Shown here in pieces: positions 5,704 through 12,989 of a DNA stretch of 13,369 nucleotides. The position numbers and the translations under genes were made by a program. Source of the DNA: Methanobrevibacter sp. (GTDB taxonomy: Archaea > Methanobacteriota > Methanobacteria > Methanobacteriales > Methanobacteriaceae). The stretch is from contig JAEEWY010000020.1 of NCBI GenBank assembly GCA_016291275.1, positions 1-13,369 of the forward strand, written 5' to 3'. Under the pieces are notes generated by a model. The model was not told where the DNA came from. It searched no databases and worked only from the letters and a program-made list of their open reading frames with translations. Every line of letters begins with the position of its first letter. The first letter of the stretch is position 1.

Positions 5704-6078
5704 ATGAAATGTCCAATTTGCGGATGCGAGAATCCGGATGACTATAAGTTCTGTCATGATTGTGGAAGTCCTTTAAACTTTACAGAATCAATTGATGACT
5801 TAACTGATGAATTGAATAATTTAGATGATTTTCCATCTTTAGACAGCAAAAAGCTAATCATAATAGGTTATATAATAGCTGTTCTATTTGGTTGGGGTAG
5901 CTTTATTCTTAGCTTTTTCTTGGGTTCATATGGATTTGTAGGATTCATTGGATTATTTTTCCCAGGATTCATGTTGAATAGCAAAGACTCAAATATTAGA
6001 AAGCATGCATACATCCAATTGGCAATAATGCTAATTGGAATTATTTGCACTGTTATGTTTTTATTTAGATGGTTTTAA
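5704..6078 (+). CDS. Zinc-ribbon multi-pass membrane protein
   Basis: This 124-residue protein has an N-terminal zinc ribbon with Cys 3, 6, 17 and 20 (CPICGCENPDDYKFCHDCG), an acidic linker at residues 28-47, and three hydrophobic segments at about 50-70, 74-92 and 103-121. The spacing of the ribbon cysteines is the same as in the preceding protein. Between the second and third hydrophobic segments lies a short polar loop with NSKDSNIRKHAYIQ. The start is supported by AGGGGA about 6 bases upstream. It sits 18 bp after the first zinc-ribbon gene and 12 bp before a hydrolase gene, so the three are probably cotranscribed. Function is not recognised beyond the domain layout. Confidence 0.7.
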   Translation: MKCPICGCENPDDYKFCHDCGSPLNFTESIDDLTDELNNLDDFPSLDSKKLIIIGYIIAVLFGWGSFILSFFLGSYGFVGFIGLFFPGFMLNSKDSNIRKHAYIQLAIMLIGIICTVMFLFRWF

Positions 6079-6090
6079 GAACTGATTGAT

Positions 6091-6810
6091 ATGAATAAGA
6101 AAATTAAAATGGCATTGTATATTATCTTAGCTTTGATTATTTTCGTTGGATGCATTAGCATATGGTATGTAAATGATTATTCTCATGCAGATTCAAGTGC
6201 GAATGCTCTTTTGAATGGAACAGAGAATGTATCTGTTGAAAAAGTAGATAATGGTTTATTTTTAGATGGCCCTGGAAATGACAGTGCATTGGTCTTTTAT
6301 CCAGGTGCAAAAATTGAATACACTTCTTATCTTCCTTTGTTCATGGATTTGGCGAATGAGGGGGTGGATTGCTTTATAGTGGAAATGCCGGGTAATTTGG
6401 CCTTTTTAGGAGGTAACAGTGCTGATTCAATCATAGGCAATGGCAATTATTCTTATGATGAATGGTACATTTCAGGCCATTCCTTAGGTGGAGTAATGGC
6501 TTCTTCCTATGCAGTCACCCATAAGGATGAAATCAATGGTTTGATACTTCTTGCATCTTATCCTGTAGATGATTTGGGAAACATGCCTGTCCTTTCAATC
6601 TATGGTTCCAATGATAAAACATTGAATAAGGAGACATATGATGAATCCAAGAGCTTGATGGACAATAATTTAACAGAATATGTAATCAATGGTGGAAATC
6701 ATGCTCAATTCGGATCCTATGGCAATCAATCTGGTGATGGGATAGCGAGCATCTCTCCAGAAGACCAAAGGGACCAAACTGAAAAGGTAATTTTGGATTT
6801 CATTTATTAA
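6091..6810 (+). CDS. Membrane-anchored alpha/beta hydrolase
   Basis: A 239-residue serine hydrolase. Lys-rich residues 1-6 followed by one membrane helix (about 8-26) suggest that the catalytic domain faces outside. The nucleophile elbow GHSLGG has Ser 131. Asp 175 in YGSNDKT and His 204 in GGNHAQFGSYG complete a likely triad. Strand and loop motifs FYPGAKIEY (69-77) and FIVEMPGNLAFLG match a family of alpha/beta hydrolases I recall as frequent in Firmicutes (Abhydrolase_5-like). The substrate could be an ester or carboxylate at the cell surface, but this is not determined. It lies 12 bp after the second zinc-ribbon gene and has no clear ribosome binding site, so translation may be coupled. 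Transfer from a gut bacterium is possible. Confidence 0.82.
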   Translation: MNKKIKMALYIILALIIFVGCISIWYVNDYSHADSSANALLNGTENVSVEKVDNGLFLDGPGNDSALVFYPGAKIEYTSYLPLFMDLANEGVDCFIVEMPGNLAFLGGNSADSIIGNGNYSYDEWYISGHSLGGVMASSYAVTHKDEINGLILLASYPVDDLGNMPVLSIYGSNDKTLNKETYDESKSLMDNNLTEYVINGGNHAQFGSYGNQSGDGIASISPEDQRDQTEKVILDFIY

Positions 6811-6828
6811 TTTCAAATATTCTTATTT

Positions 6829-6880
6829 TCTTTTTTTACTTTTCATCTTTTTTTACTTTTTATCTTTTTCTTATTTTTTA
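6829..6880 (+). terminator. Tandem T-tract terminator after the hydrolase
   Basis: Two 17-nt units, TCTTTTTTTACTTTTCA (6829-6845) and TCTTTTTTTACTTTTTA (6846-6862), are repeated head to tail with one difference, followed by a partial third unit. They are U-tract terminator signals and a short tandem repeat at the same time. Confidence 0.6.
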
Positions 6881-6941
6881 ATTCTATTAAAATCCCATAA
6901 TCGAATTCTATTTTTATACAAACTATTTAATAGATTAAAAA

Positions 6942-6950
6942 CATATATAA
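6942..6950 (+). promoter_or_regulatory. Candidate TATA box for alaS
   Basis: CATATATAA is the most TATA-like element in the 236-bp gap before alaS and predicts a leader of roughly 70-75 nt. Alternatives closer to the gene (TTTATTATA near 6978) cannot be excluded. No Shine-Dalgarno sequence is visible before the ATG at 7047. Confidence 0.35.
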
Positions 6951-7046
6951 TTTTATTATAAAATAAATATTCAACTATTTATTATACTAATACATAACTC
7001 ATAACAAAAAAATATTTTTTAAAAACAACGATTAAAACTGATTATT

Positions 7047-9773
7047 ATGCTTAAAATATTCGAAGATTTAGGATATAAAAAACAAATATGTAAAACATGT
7101 GGCAATGAGTTTTACTCTCAAGTTGATAGAGACACTTGTGGGGATGCTCCATGTGACGAATATGGATTTATCGGAAATCCTGCTACTGACAAGCCATATG
7201 ATTTATATGAAATTCAAGAAACTTTTAGAAATTTCTTAAAAAATGAAGGCCATGAACCTATACCTCGTTATCCAACTTTAGCAAAAAGATGGAGAGATGA
7301 TGTATTTTTAGTGGGAGCTTCAATATTTTGTTTCCAACCATGGATTACCTCTGGTTTAGTTGAACCTCCGGCTAATCCTCTTGAAGTTGAACAGCCATCC
7401 ATCCGTCTTAACGATGTGGATAATGTAGGAAGAACCGGAAGGCACATGACTTGCTTTACTATGGGTTCACACACTGTAATCAATAAGCCTGACAACTTCA
7501 TCTACTGGGAAGATGAAACAATCAGACTTTGTCATGAGTTCTTCAAATCAATTGGAATCAACACTGAAGAGATCACTTTCATCAAATCCTGGTGGAAAGG
7601 TGGAGGTAACGAAGGTCCATGTTATGAAGTGTGCTGTCGTGGTGTAGAGCTCGCTACACTTGTTTTCATGCAATACAAAACCCTTGAAAACGGGGACAAG
7701 GAAGAGATTCCTATTAAAGTGGTTGATACCGGTTACGGTTTAGAGAGAATTGCATGGATTTCACAAGGAACTCCAACTGCTTATGATGCATGTTTTGCTC
7801 CTGTAGTGGACAAGCTTAAGGAAATAACCAATGTTGAAGTCAATGAGGATATTTTAGCTAGAAATGCAGAAATTGCCGGTATGATGGATATTGAAGATAT
7901 TGGTGATATCAGAGAGCTTCGTCAGCAAGTGGCAGACAGCTTAGACATTTCACTTGAGGAATACTTGAAAAATGCAGAGCCAATGGAAGCTATTTATATC
8001 ATTGCAGACCATACAAGATGTTTAGCATTCATGTTAGCTGATGGAATCATCCCATCAAATGTAAAGGAAGGTTACCTTGCAAGACTTGTCTTAAGAAGAA
8101 CCATCCGTTTCATGAAAGAGTTGAAGATGGAAGAGTCATTATCTGACATTATGGAAATCCAATTGGATTTCTTGAGAAAATTCTATCCTGAAATCGACGA
8201 ATCCCAAGAGCATATCATGAATATCATCAACCTTGAAGAAGAAAGATATGCAAAAACCATTGAAAAAGGTAAAAAGACTGTAAAAAGAACCATTAAACGT
8301 CTTAAGAAAGAAGGAAAAACTTCTATGCCTTTAGAAACATTAATAGACTTATACGATGCTCAAGGAATGCCTCCTGAAACCGTTGAAGAAATGGCAAGCG
8401 GAGATAAGGACTTTGAAGTATTTGTTCCTGATAACTTCTTCACAATTGTTGCAGATATGCACGAAGAGGATAAGGTTGCTAAAAAAGAGACTTTAGATCT
8501 TGATGTTTCAGAAACTGAACTTGACTTCTACAAGGACATTTATCAAAAGGAATCTGACGGAAGGATCATTGAAGTCATTGAAAAAGGAGATACAGTCAAT
8601 GTTATCCTTGATAGGACAATCTTCTACCCTGAAGGAGGAGGTCAGCCATCAGATATAGGTATAATGTCCATTGATGGCAAAATCTATGAAGTTACTTATG
8701 CTGAAAAATTGAATAACATTGTATTGCATCACATTGCAATTCCTAAGGATAGCGATAAAGAGACTTTATTGTCCACTCTTAAAGGATATATTGGAACTGA
8801 AGTTCATATGGCAATCAACTGGAACAGAAGAATCACTTTAGCAAGACATCACACTGGTACTCACTTGGTGATTGCAGCTGCAAGAAAAGTTTTAGGCCAA
8901 CACATTTGGCAAGCAGGTGCACAAAAAGGCCTTGCTCGTTCACGTATAGACTTATCCCATTACAAACGTATTACACAGGAAGAGCTTAATGAAATTGAAA
9001 AATTGGCAAATGAATATGTGATGATGAATATTGATTTGGATATCAATTGGTTAAGCCGTGATGATGCAGAGAAGGAATATGGATTCACCTTATACCAAGG
9101 TGGAGTAGTTCCGGGTTCCCAAATCAGAGTTGTAAGGATTCCTGGTATTGATGTACAGGCTTGTGCAGGTACTCACCTTGACAGAACCGGTGAAGTAGGT
9201 CCAATCAAAATCAATAAGACTGAAAGGGTTCAAGACGGTGTGGAAAGAATTGATTTCTCTGCAGGACTTGCAGCTATTGATTCAATCCAAGCAGATAAGG
9301 AAATCCTAAGGGAAAGTGCAGGCATATTTAGTGTAACCAACGAACAATTGCCTAAAACATGTGATAGGTTCTTTAGCGAATGGAAAGCTCAAAAGAATGA
9401 AATCGCTAAATTGCAAAAGGAAATCGCTAATTTGAAAGTCAGCACCTTAGCAGACAATGCAATCGAAATCAATGGCTTGAAAGTTTTAAAGGAAATCATT
9501 GATGGAGATATCAAAGAGCTCCAAAAGATCGCTACTGACTTTACCGATAATGACAAGGCAGATGTTGTCTTCATCGGTAACAATGAAGGTAAAATCGTTG
9601 GAGCAGCTACTAAGGACTGCGGAATCCAAGTAAATGGCATTATTAAGGAAGCAGCTTCATTGCTTGGAGGTGGCGGTGGTGGCCGTCCTAACCTCGCTCA
9701 AGGAGCAGGTCCTAATGCTGATAAAATGCCAGAAGCTTTAGATTTAGCTATTGAACTTTTAAATAAAAATTAA
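7047..9773 (+). CDS. alaS: Alanyl-tRNA synthetase, archaeal type
   Basis: AlaRS charges tRNA-Ala and hydrolyses mischarged Ser- and Gly-tRNA-Ala. The 908-residue length is normal for archaea. An N-terminal Cys cluster (C15, C18, C31, C36; CKTC...CGDAPC) is typical of archaeal enzymes. The class II catalytic core includes NDVDNVGRTGRHMT (motif 2 region) and GYGLER at 229-234 (motif 3). The editing domain has the zinc ligands HxxxH (H602, H606) and CxxxH (C706, H710). A short coiled coil (about 775-795) leads to the C-Ala domain with GGGGGGRP at 874-881. All key residues are intact. The start matches the family N-terminus, although no ribosome binding site is visible. It is flanked by T-rich gaps and so is probably transcribed alone. 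Confidence 0.97.
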   Translation: MLKIFEDLGYKKQICKTCGNEFYSQVDRDTCGDAPCDEYGFIGNPATDKPYDLYEIQETFRNFLKNEGHEPIPRYPTLAKRWRDDVFLVGASIFCFQPWITSGLVEPPANPLEVEQPSIRLNDVDNVGRTGRHMTCFTMGSHTVINKPDNFIYWEDETIRLCHEFFKSIGINTEEITFIKSWWKGGGNEGPCYEVCCRGVELATLVFMQYKTLENGDKEEIPIKVVDTGYGLERIAWISQGTPTAYDACFAPVVDKLKEITNVEVNEDILARNAEIAGMMDIEDIGDIRELRQQVADSLDISLEEYLKNAEPMEAIYIIADHTRCLAFMLADGIIPSNVKEGYLARLVLRRTIRFMKELKMEESLSDIMEIQLDFLRKFYPEIDESQEHIMNIINLEEERYAKTIEKGKKTVKRTIKRLKKEGKTSMPLETLIDLYDAQGMPPETVEEMASGDKDFEVFVPDNFFTIVADMHEEDKVAKKETLDLDVSETELDFYKDIYQKESDGRIIEVIEKGDTVNVILDRTIFYPEGGGQPSDIGIMSIDGKIYEVTYAEKLNNIVLHHIAIPKDSDKETLLSTLKGYIGTEVHMAINWNRRITLARHHTGTHLVIAAARKVLGQHIWQAGAQKGLARSRIDLSHYKRITQEELNEIEKLANEYVMMNIDLDINWLSRDDAEKEYGFTLYQGGVVPGSQIRVVRIPGIDVQACAGTHLDRTGEVGPIKINKTERVQDGVERIDFSAGLAAIDSIQADKEILRESAGIFSVTNEQLPKTCDRFFSEWKAQKNEIAKLQKEIANLKVSTLADNAIEINGLKVLKEIIDGDIKELQKIATDFTDNDKADVVFIGNNEGKIVGAATKDCGIQVNGIIKEAASLLGGGGGGRPNLAQGAGPNADKMPEALDLAIELLNKN

Positions 9774-9787
9774 TTAATTCTTTAATT

Positions 9788-9817
9788 ATTTTTTATTTTA
9801 TTTTTTTAACTATTTTT
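9788..9817 (+). terminator. T-rich terminator after alaS
   Basis: Closely spaced T runs begin about 15 bases after the stop codon, including seven Ts near 9801-9807. They fit an archaeal U-tract terminator. A 6-bp palindrome (TATAAC, AATC, GTTATA) at 9817-9832 follows. Confidence 0.5.
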
Positions 9818-9909
9818 ATAACAATCGTTATATTTATTAACTATAAATTAAATATATAGAAAGATAAAGATATTACTAAAAAGAAAATATTTAATTAAAA
9901 AATTTTAAA

Positions 9910-9917
9910 TTATAAAT
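9910..9917 (+). promoter_or_regulatory. Candidate TATA box for thiI
   Basis: TTATAAAT predicts a start of transcription near 9940 and a leader of about 25 nt containing the GAGGA site. An alternative box, AAATATATA at 9849-9857, would give a longer leader. Confidence 0.4.
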
Positions 9918-9964
9918 TTTAATATCTTTCATTTTAAAAATTATTTTATTCATTGAGGAATTTT

Positions 9965-11113
9965 ATGAAACCTGATTTAATTATAGCTCGTTATGGTGAA
10001 GTTGGATTAAAGAGCAATCGAGTTAGAAGAAGATTTGAAAATCGTTTAATCAATAATATCAAAGCATCAATTGATGCAGAAGTTAAAGTTTATCAAGCAA
10101 GAATCTTTATTTTCCCAAAGGATTTTGATGATGCAATTGAGAAGTTAGAGAGAATATTCGGTATTGTATCATATTCTCCAGCAGTTTCCACTAAATCCAC
10201 ATTTGAGGATGTGGAACGTGATCTTGCCACTTATGCTGAAAAGCTTCATGATGAAGGATTATTGGATGAGAACACTAGGTTTGCAATAAGCTGCAGAAGA
10301 GTGGGAAATCATGAGTTTTCTTCTCAGGAAATGGCGGCATTTGCTGGTGCTGTTGTGGTAAAAAAGTATTCATCTCCTGTTGATTTGACTAATCCTGAAC
10401 TTACAATCTATCTTGAAGTGAGGGATAATGATACATATATTTTCCATGAGAAGATTGAAGGTCCTGGAGGATTGCCTCTTGGAACTCAAGGAAAGGTCAT
10501 TTCTCTTGTATCAAGTGGTATTGACTCTCCTGTTGCAACTTATCTTATGATGAAAAGAGGTTGTCAGGTAATAGCACTTTACTGTGACAATCAACCTTAC
10601 ACTACACCTGATGCACTAAAAAATTATGAAGATTTAATAGACCAATTGAATCTTTATGCAAGCGGTGCACCAATCAAGAAAAGAGTTGTTAAATACGGTG
10701 ATTATTTAAGCACTTGCAAGTCTGATGCTCCAGATAAGATGACCTGTATCTTATGCAAATCAGGAATGTATAAGATTGCAGGAATGCTTGCAAAGAAGAT
10801 GCATGCAGAAGCGGTTATTGATGGAAGCAGTTTAGGTCAAGTGGCTTCTCAAACACTTCCAAACATACTTGCAACCCGTGAAGATCTTGATGTTCCTGTA
10901 TTGTCCCCACTTATTGGTCTTGATAAGGTAGAGATAACCAAGATAGCTCAAAAGATCGGAACCTTTGAAATTTCTAAAAGAGATGATGGGGGATGTAAGG
11001 CAGTTCCAAAATATCCTGAAACAAAAGCGGATTTGGAATTGGTAAAAGAAATCAAGGAAGCGATTAATCAGGATGAAGAACTAAAAAAAGCTTTTGAAAC
11101 TATTGAACATTAA
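9965..11113 (+). CDS. thiI: tRNA 4-thiouridine sulfurtransferase ThiI, rhodanese-less
   Basis: ThiI adenylates U8 of tRNA and inserts sulfur to make 4-thiouridine. The 382-residue protein has an N-terminal ferredoxin-like domain (about 1-70, with IIARYGEVGLKS), a THUMP domain (about 71-165) and a PP-loop ATP pyrophosphatase domain with SSGIDS at 183-188. There is no C-terminal rhodanese domain, unlike E. coli ThiI. Instead CILC (C261, C264) lies in the PP-loop domain. From memory, the matching CxxC in methanogen ThiI is needed for sulfur transfer and may bind an iron-sulfur cluster. C344 (GGCKAVPKYPETKA) is a further conserved position. I chose ATG 9965 over an in-frame TTG at 9953 because GAGGA at 9955-9959 is well spaced for it and the family N-terminus begins there. 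Confidence 0.92.
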   Translation: MKPDLIIARYGEVGLKSNRVRRRFENRLINNIKASIDAEVKVYQARIFIFPKDFDDAIEKLERIFGIVSYSPAVSTKSTFEDVERDLATYAEKLHDEGLLDENTRFAISCRRVGNHEFSSQEMAAFAGAVVVKKYSSPVDLTNPELTIYLEVRDNDTYIFHEKIEGPGGLPLGTQGKVISLVSSGIDSPVATYLMMKRGCQVIALYCDNQPYTTPDALKNYEDLIDQLNLYASGAPIKKRVVKYGDYLSTCKSDAPDKMTCILCKSGMYKIAGMLAKKMHAEAVIDGSSLGQVASQTLPNILATREDLDVPVLSPLIGLDKVEITKIAQKIGTFEISKRDDGGCKAVPKYPETKADLELVKEIKEAINQDEELKKAFETIEH

Positions 11114-11148
11114 TTAATTTTCAATGTTTTATTTTTACACTATGTTTC

Positions 11149-11154
11149 GGAGAT
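11149..11154 (+). promoter_or_regulatory. Ribosome binding site of the DUF998-like gene
   Basis: GGAGAT lies 5 bases before the ATG at 11160 and supports that start. The 46-bp gap after thiI has no obvious promoter. Confidence 0.6.
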
Positions 11155-11159
11155 AAAAA

Positions 11160-11750
11160 ATGAAATCTAAAATTGCAGGAATAATTTTTATTTTAGGAAG
11201 TTTATATTATATGATTGCTGAGGCAATCACGGCCTTTTCCTTCAATGACACATTGATTAATACATACCTTTTCTATACAATTTCTGAACTAGGCATCCCT
11301 AATATAAATTCCCCTTTATCCTTTTTAATGAATTCTGCATTCATTATAATTGGATTGACTTTCATATTCTGTAATTTCTATAAATTCAAAGATTATATAA
11401 TTAAAAACAAGTCTGTTTTTTATATTCTAACACTAATTGCGGCTATTGGAGTATTAATCGTAGCATTTATTCATGCTGGAAACCCTGTTACTGATGGTTA
11501 TCATAGTTTAGGTGCCATAATGGCTATTCTTGGTGGTAACATATTACTTATTATCATATCAAGATCTATGGATAAGTTTGAAATCTATCAAAAAATTACT
11601 TTAGCATTGGGAATCATTGGATTAATTGCATTTTGGATAATGTTCTTTAATATGCAAAGCATTTTCATGCCAGTATTTGAAAGATTATCTGTTTATACAT
11701 TGATTATTTGGAGCTTTATCAGTGGAGTTTATTTATTGAAGGAATTTTAA
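11160..11750 (+). CDS. DUF998-like integral membrane protein
   Basis: The protein has 196 residues, with six likely membrane helices at about 5-25, 52-71, 84-104, 114-133, 145-163 and 172-193. The features I associate with DUF998 are ISELG (41-45) after the first helix, SPLSFLMN (51-58) at the second, and HAGN...GYHSLGAI (105-120) before the fourth. DUF998 proteins have no agreed biochemical role. The gene starts 46 bp after thiI with a good ribosome binding site, so read-through from thiI is possible, though a T-rich stretch lies between them. It is 9 bp from the acyltransferase gene, so those two are almost certainly cotranscribed. Family assignment is by pattern recognition only. Confidence 0.65.
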   Translation: MKSKIAGIIFILGSLYYMIAEAITAFSFNDTLINTYLFYTISELGIPNINSPLSFLMNSAFIIIGLTFIFCNFYKFKDYIIKNKSVFYILTLIAAIGVLIVAFIHAGNPVTDGYHSLGAIMAILGGNILLIIISRSMDKFEIYQKITLALGIIGLIAFWIMFFNMQSIFMPVFERLSVYTLIIWSFISGVYLLKEF

Positions 11751-11759
11751 GGTTTTCTT

Positions 11760-12845
11760 ATGGCAGTCAGCAAATCCAAGAGAATATTTTACTTAGATGC
11801 ACTGCGTGCAGTAGCAATTCTAACAGTTATAGCTGTTCATGTTTATGCTGTTACAAGAGTTCAGGTAATGGCTGATTTTGCTACAGGCCCAAGTTTGAGA
11901 TGGCTGTTTTCCCAATTTACTGGAAACAATCTAAGAATTGGGGTTGATCTCTTTTTAATGTTAGCTGGAGCACTGTCTTTAGGTCGTGAATGGACCATAA
12001 AGGAATTTCTGGGAAAGAGAATTCCACGTATTGTAGAGCCTTTTGTGTTTTGGGGCCTAATTACTGGTGCAATTGCTGTTATCATATCATATTATTTTGG
12101 ATATAAGTTTCTTTTGGCATTTGACATCAATTCAATATTGAACTTTTTCTATGGAGTTTTCATGTCAACAGCTTCCGGATTTTCACCTTATTGGTTCTTT
12201 TGGATGATTTTGGGAACCTATCTGATAATGCCTATCTTTAATAAATGGCTGTTGCATAGCGAATTGGAAGAGGCAGAATATTTCTTGGTATTCTGGTTGA
12301 TAACCGCTTTATTTGACTTCACATTGAATATTGATTTCCCCATTAAATTGACTTATTTTGTAAGTCCAATTGGTTTGGTTGTAGCGGGATACTATTTGAG
12401 ACATACTCAACGCAAAATATTGAACAATCCTTATTTTGCTTTGGCGTTAACTCTGCTTTCTGCAATTTTAATAATGGCTATAGTTACCTATTTCTCAAGT
12501 CCAATCAAATTCCATACAATCAATAGGTATTCACTACCTATCACTCTTGAAGTGATTGGGGTGTTTTTATTATTCAAAAACTTCAATAAGTTTGGATTGA
12601 ATTTAGCTTTTATCAAGAATGAGAACAGTTTATTTAGAAGATTCATTTCATTGGTTGCAAAGTATAGCTATGGGATTTATTTGATTCAAGGTTTCTTCCT
12701 ATGTATTTACCTTAAGATATTGCCTTGCGGGGAATATTTCAGTTATTGGTTCATATTCTTCCTTTTGGTTGTATTCAGTTCTATGATAACAATGTATCTG
12801 TTAAGCAAGGTTAAATATGTGAGTAGGTTTATCGGTGCAAAATGA
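11760..12845 (+). CDS. Acyltransferase-3 family membrane protein
   Basis: Acyltransferase-3 (Acyl_transf_3) proteins move acetyl or other acyl groups across the membrane onto sugars or other envelope compounds. The 361-residue protein has about ten membrane helices. Helix 1 carries FYLDALRAVAILTVIAVHVY, with Arg 16 and His 27 in the R-x10-H arrangement typical of the family. IGVDLFLMLAGAL (60-72) and KRIPRIVEPFVFWG (86-99) match conserved loops, as does YWFFWMILGTYLIMPIF (144-160). No extra SGNH domain is attached, so this is the short form. The start follows the DUF998-like stop by 9 bp, with AAGG at 11749-11752 as a weak ribosome binding site. The acceptor is unknown; a pseudomurein, glycan or lipid target would be an inference. 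Confidence 0.85.
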   Translation: MAVSKSKRIFYLDALRAVAILTVIAVHVYAVTRVQVMADFATGPSLRWLFSQFTGNNLRIGVDLFLMLAGALSLGREWTIKEFLGKRIPRIVEPFVFWGLITGAIAVIISYYFGYKFLLAFDINSILNFFYGVFMSTASGFSPYWFFWMILGTYLIMPIFNKWLLHSELEEAEYFLVFWLITALFDFTLNIDFPIKLTYFVSPIGLVVAGYYLRHTQRKILNNPYFALALTLLSAILIMAIVTYFSSPIKFHTINRYSLPITLEVIGVFLLFKNFNKFGLNLAFIKNENSLFRRFISLVAKYSYGIYLIQGFFLCIYLKILPCGEYFSYWFIFFLLVVFSSMITMYLLSKVKYVSRFIGAK

Positions 12846-12886
12846 ACTGTTTATAAGTTTATAATTGAAAATAATTCTTTTTTTTA

Positions 12887-12945
12887 TTTAATCTCTTTTT
12901 TATTTTTTATCTCTATTTTTTGCAGTGTTTAATCTCTTTTTTATT
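12887..12945 (+). terminator. Duplicated T-tract terminator after the acyltransferase
   Basis: An 18-nt unit, TTTAATCTCTTTTTTATT, occurs exactly at 12887-12904 and 12928-12945, 41 bp apart. Both copies carry T runs suited to archaeal termination. Confidence 0.6.
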
Positions 12946-12958
12946 CATTTAATTCCCA

Positions 12959-12966
12959 TTTATATA
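12959..12966 (+). promoter_or_regulatory. TATA box of the TMEM175-like gene, predicting a leaderless mRNA
   Basis: TTTATATA matches the archaeal consensus. Its centre is about 27 bp before the ATG at 12990, so transcription should start at or within a few bases of the start codon. No Shine-Dalgarno sequence is present, which agrees with leaderless translation. Confidence 0.6.
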
Positions 12967-12989
12967 TTAAAAAATACATATCTATATTT

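Noticed and set aside
7268..7501. Open frame on the minus strand within alaS
   Set aside because: Lies entirely opposite the conserved catalytic core of AlaRS.
9389..9640. Open frame on the minus strand near the 3' end of alaS
   Set aside because: Antisense shadow of the coiled coil and C-Ala domain; no supporting signals.
9817..9832. Palindrome TATAAC-AATC-GTTATA upstream of thiI as an operator
   Set aside because: It is more than 130 bp before the start codon, just after the alaS T-tract, and only 6 bp per arm. Not enough to claim a binding site.
9953..9964. TTG at 9953 as the thiI start
   Set aside because: It would add four residues and would put the GAGGA site inside the gene. The ATG at 9965 is correctly spaced from that site and matches the family N-terminus.
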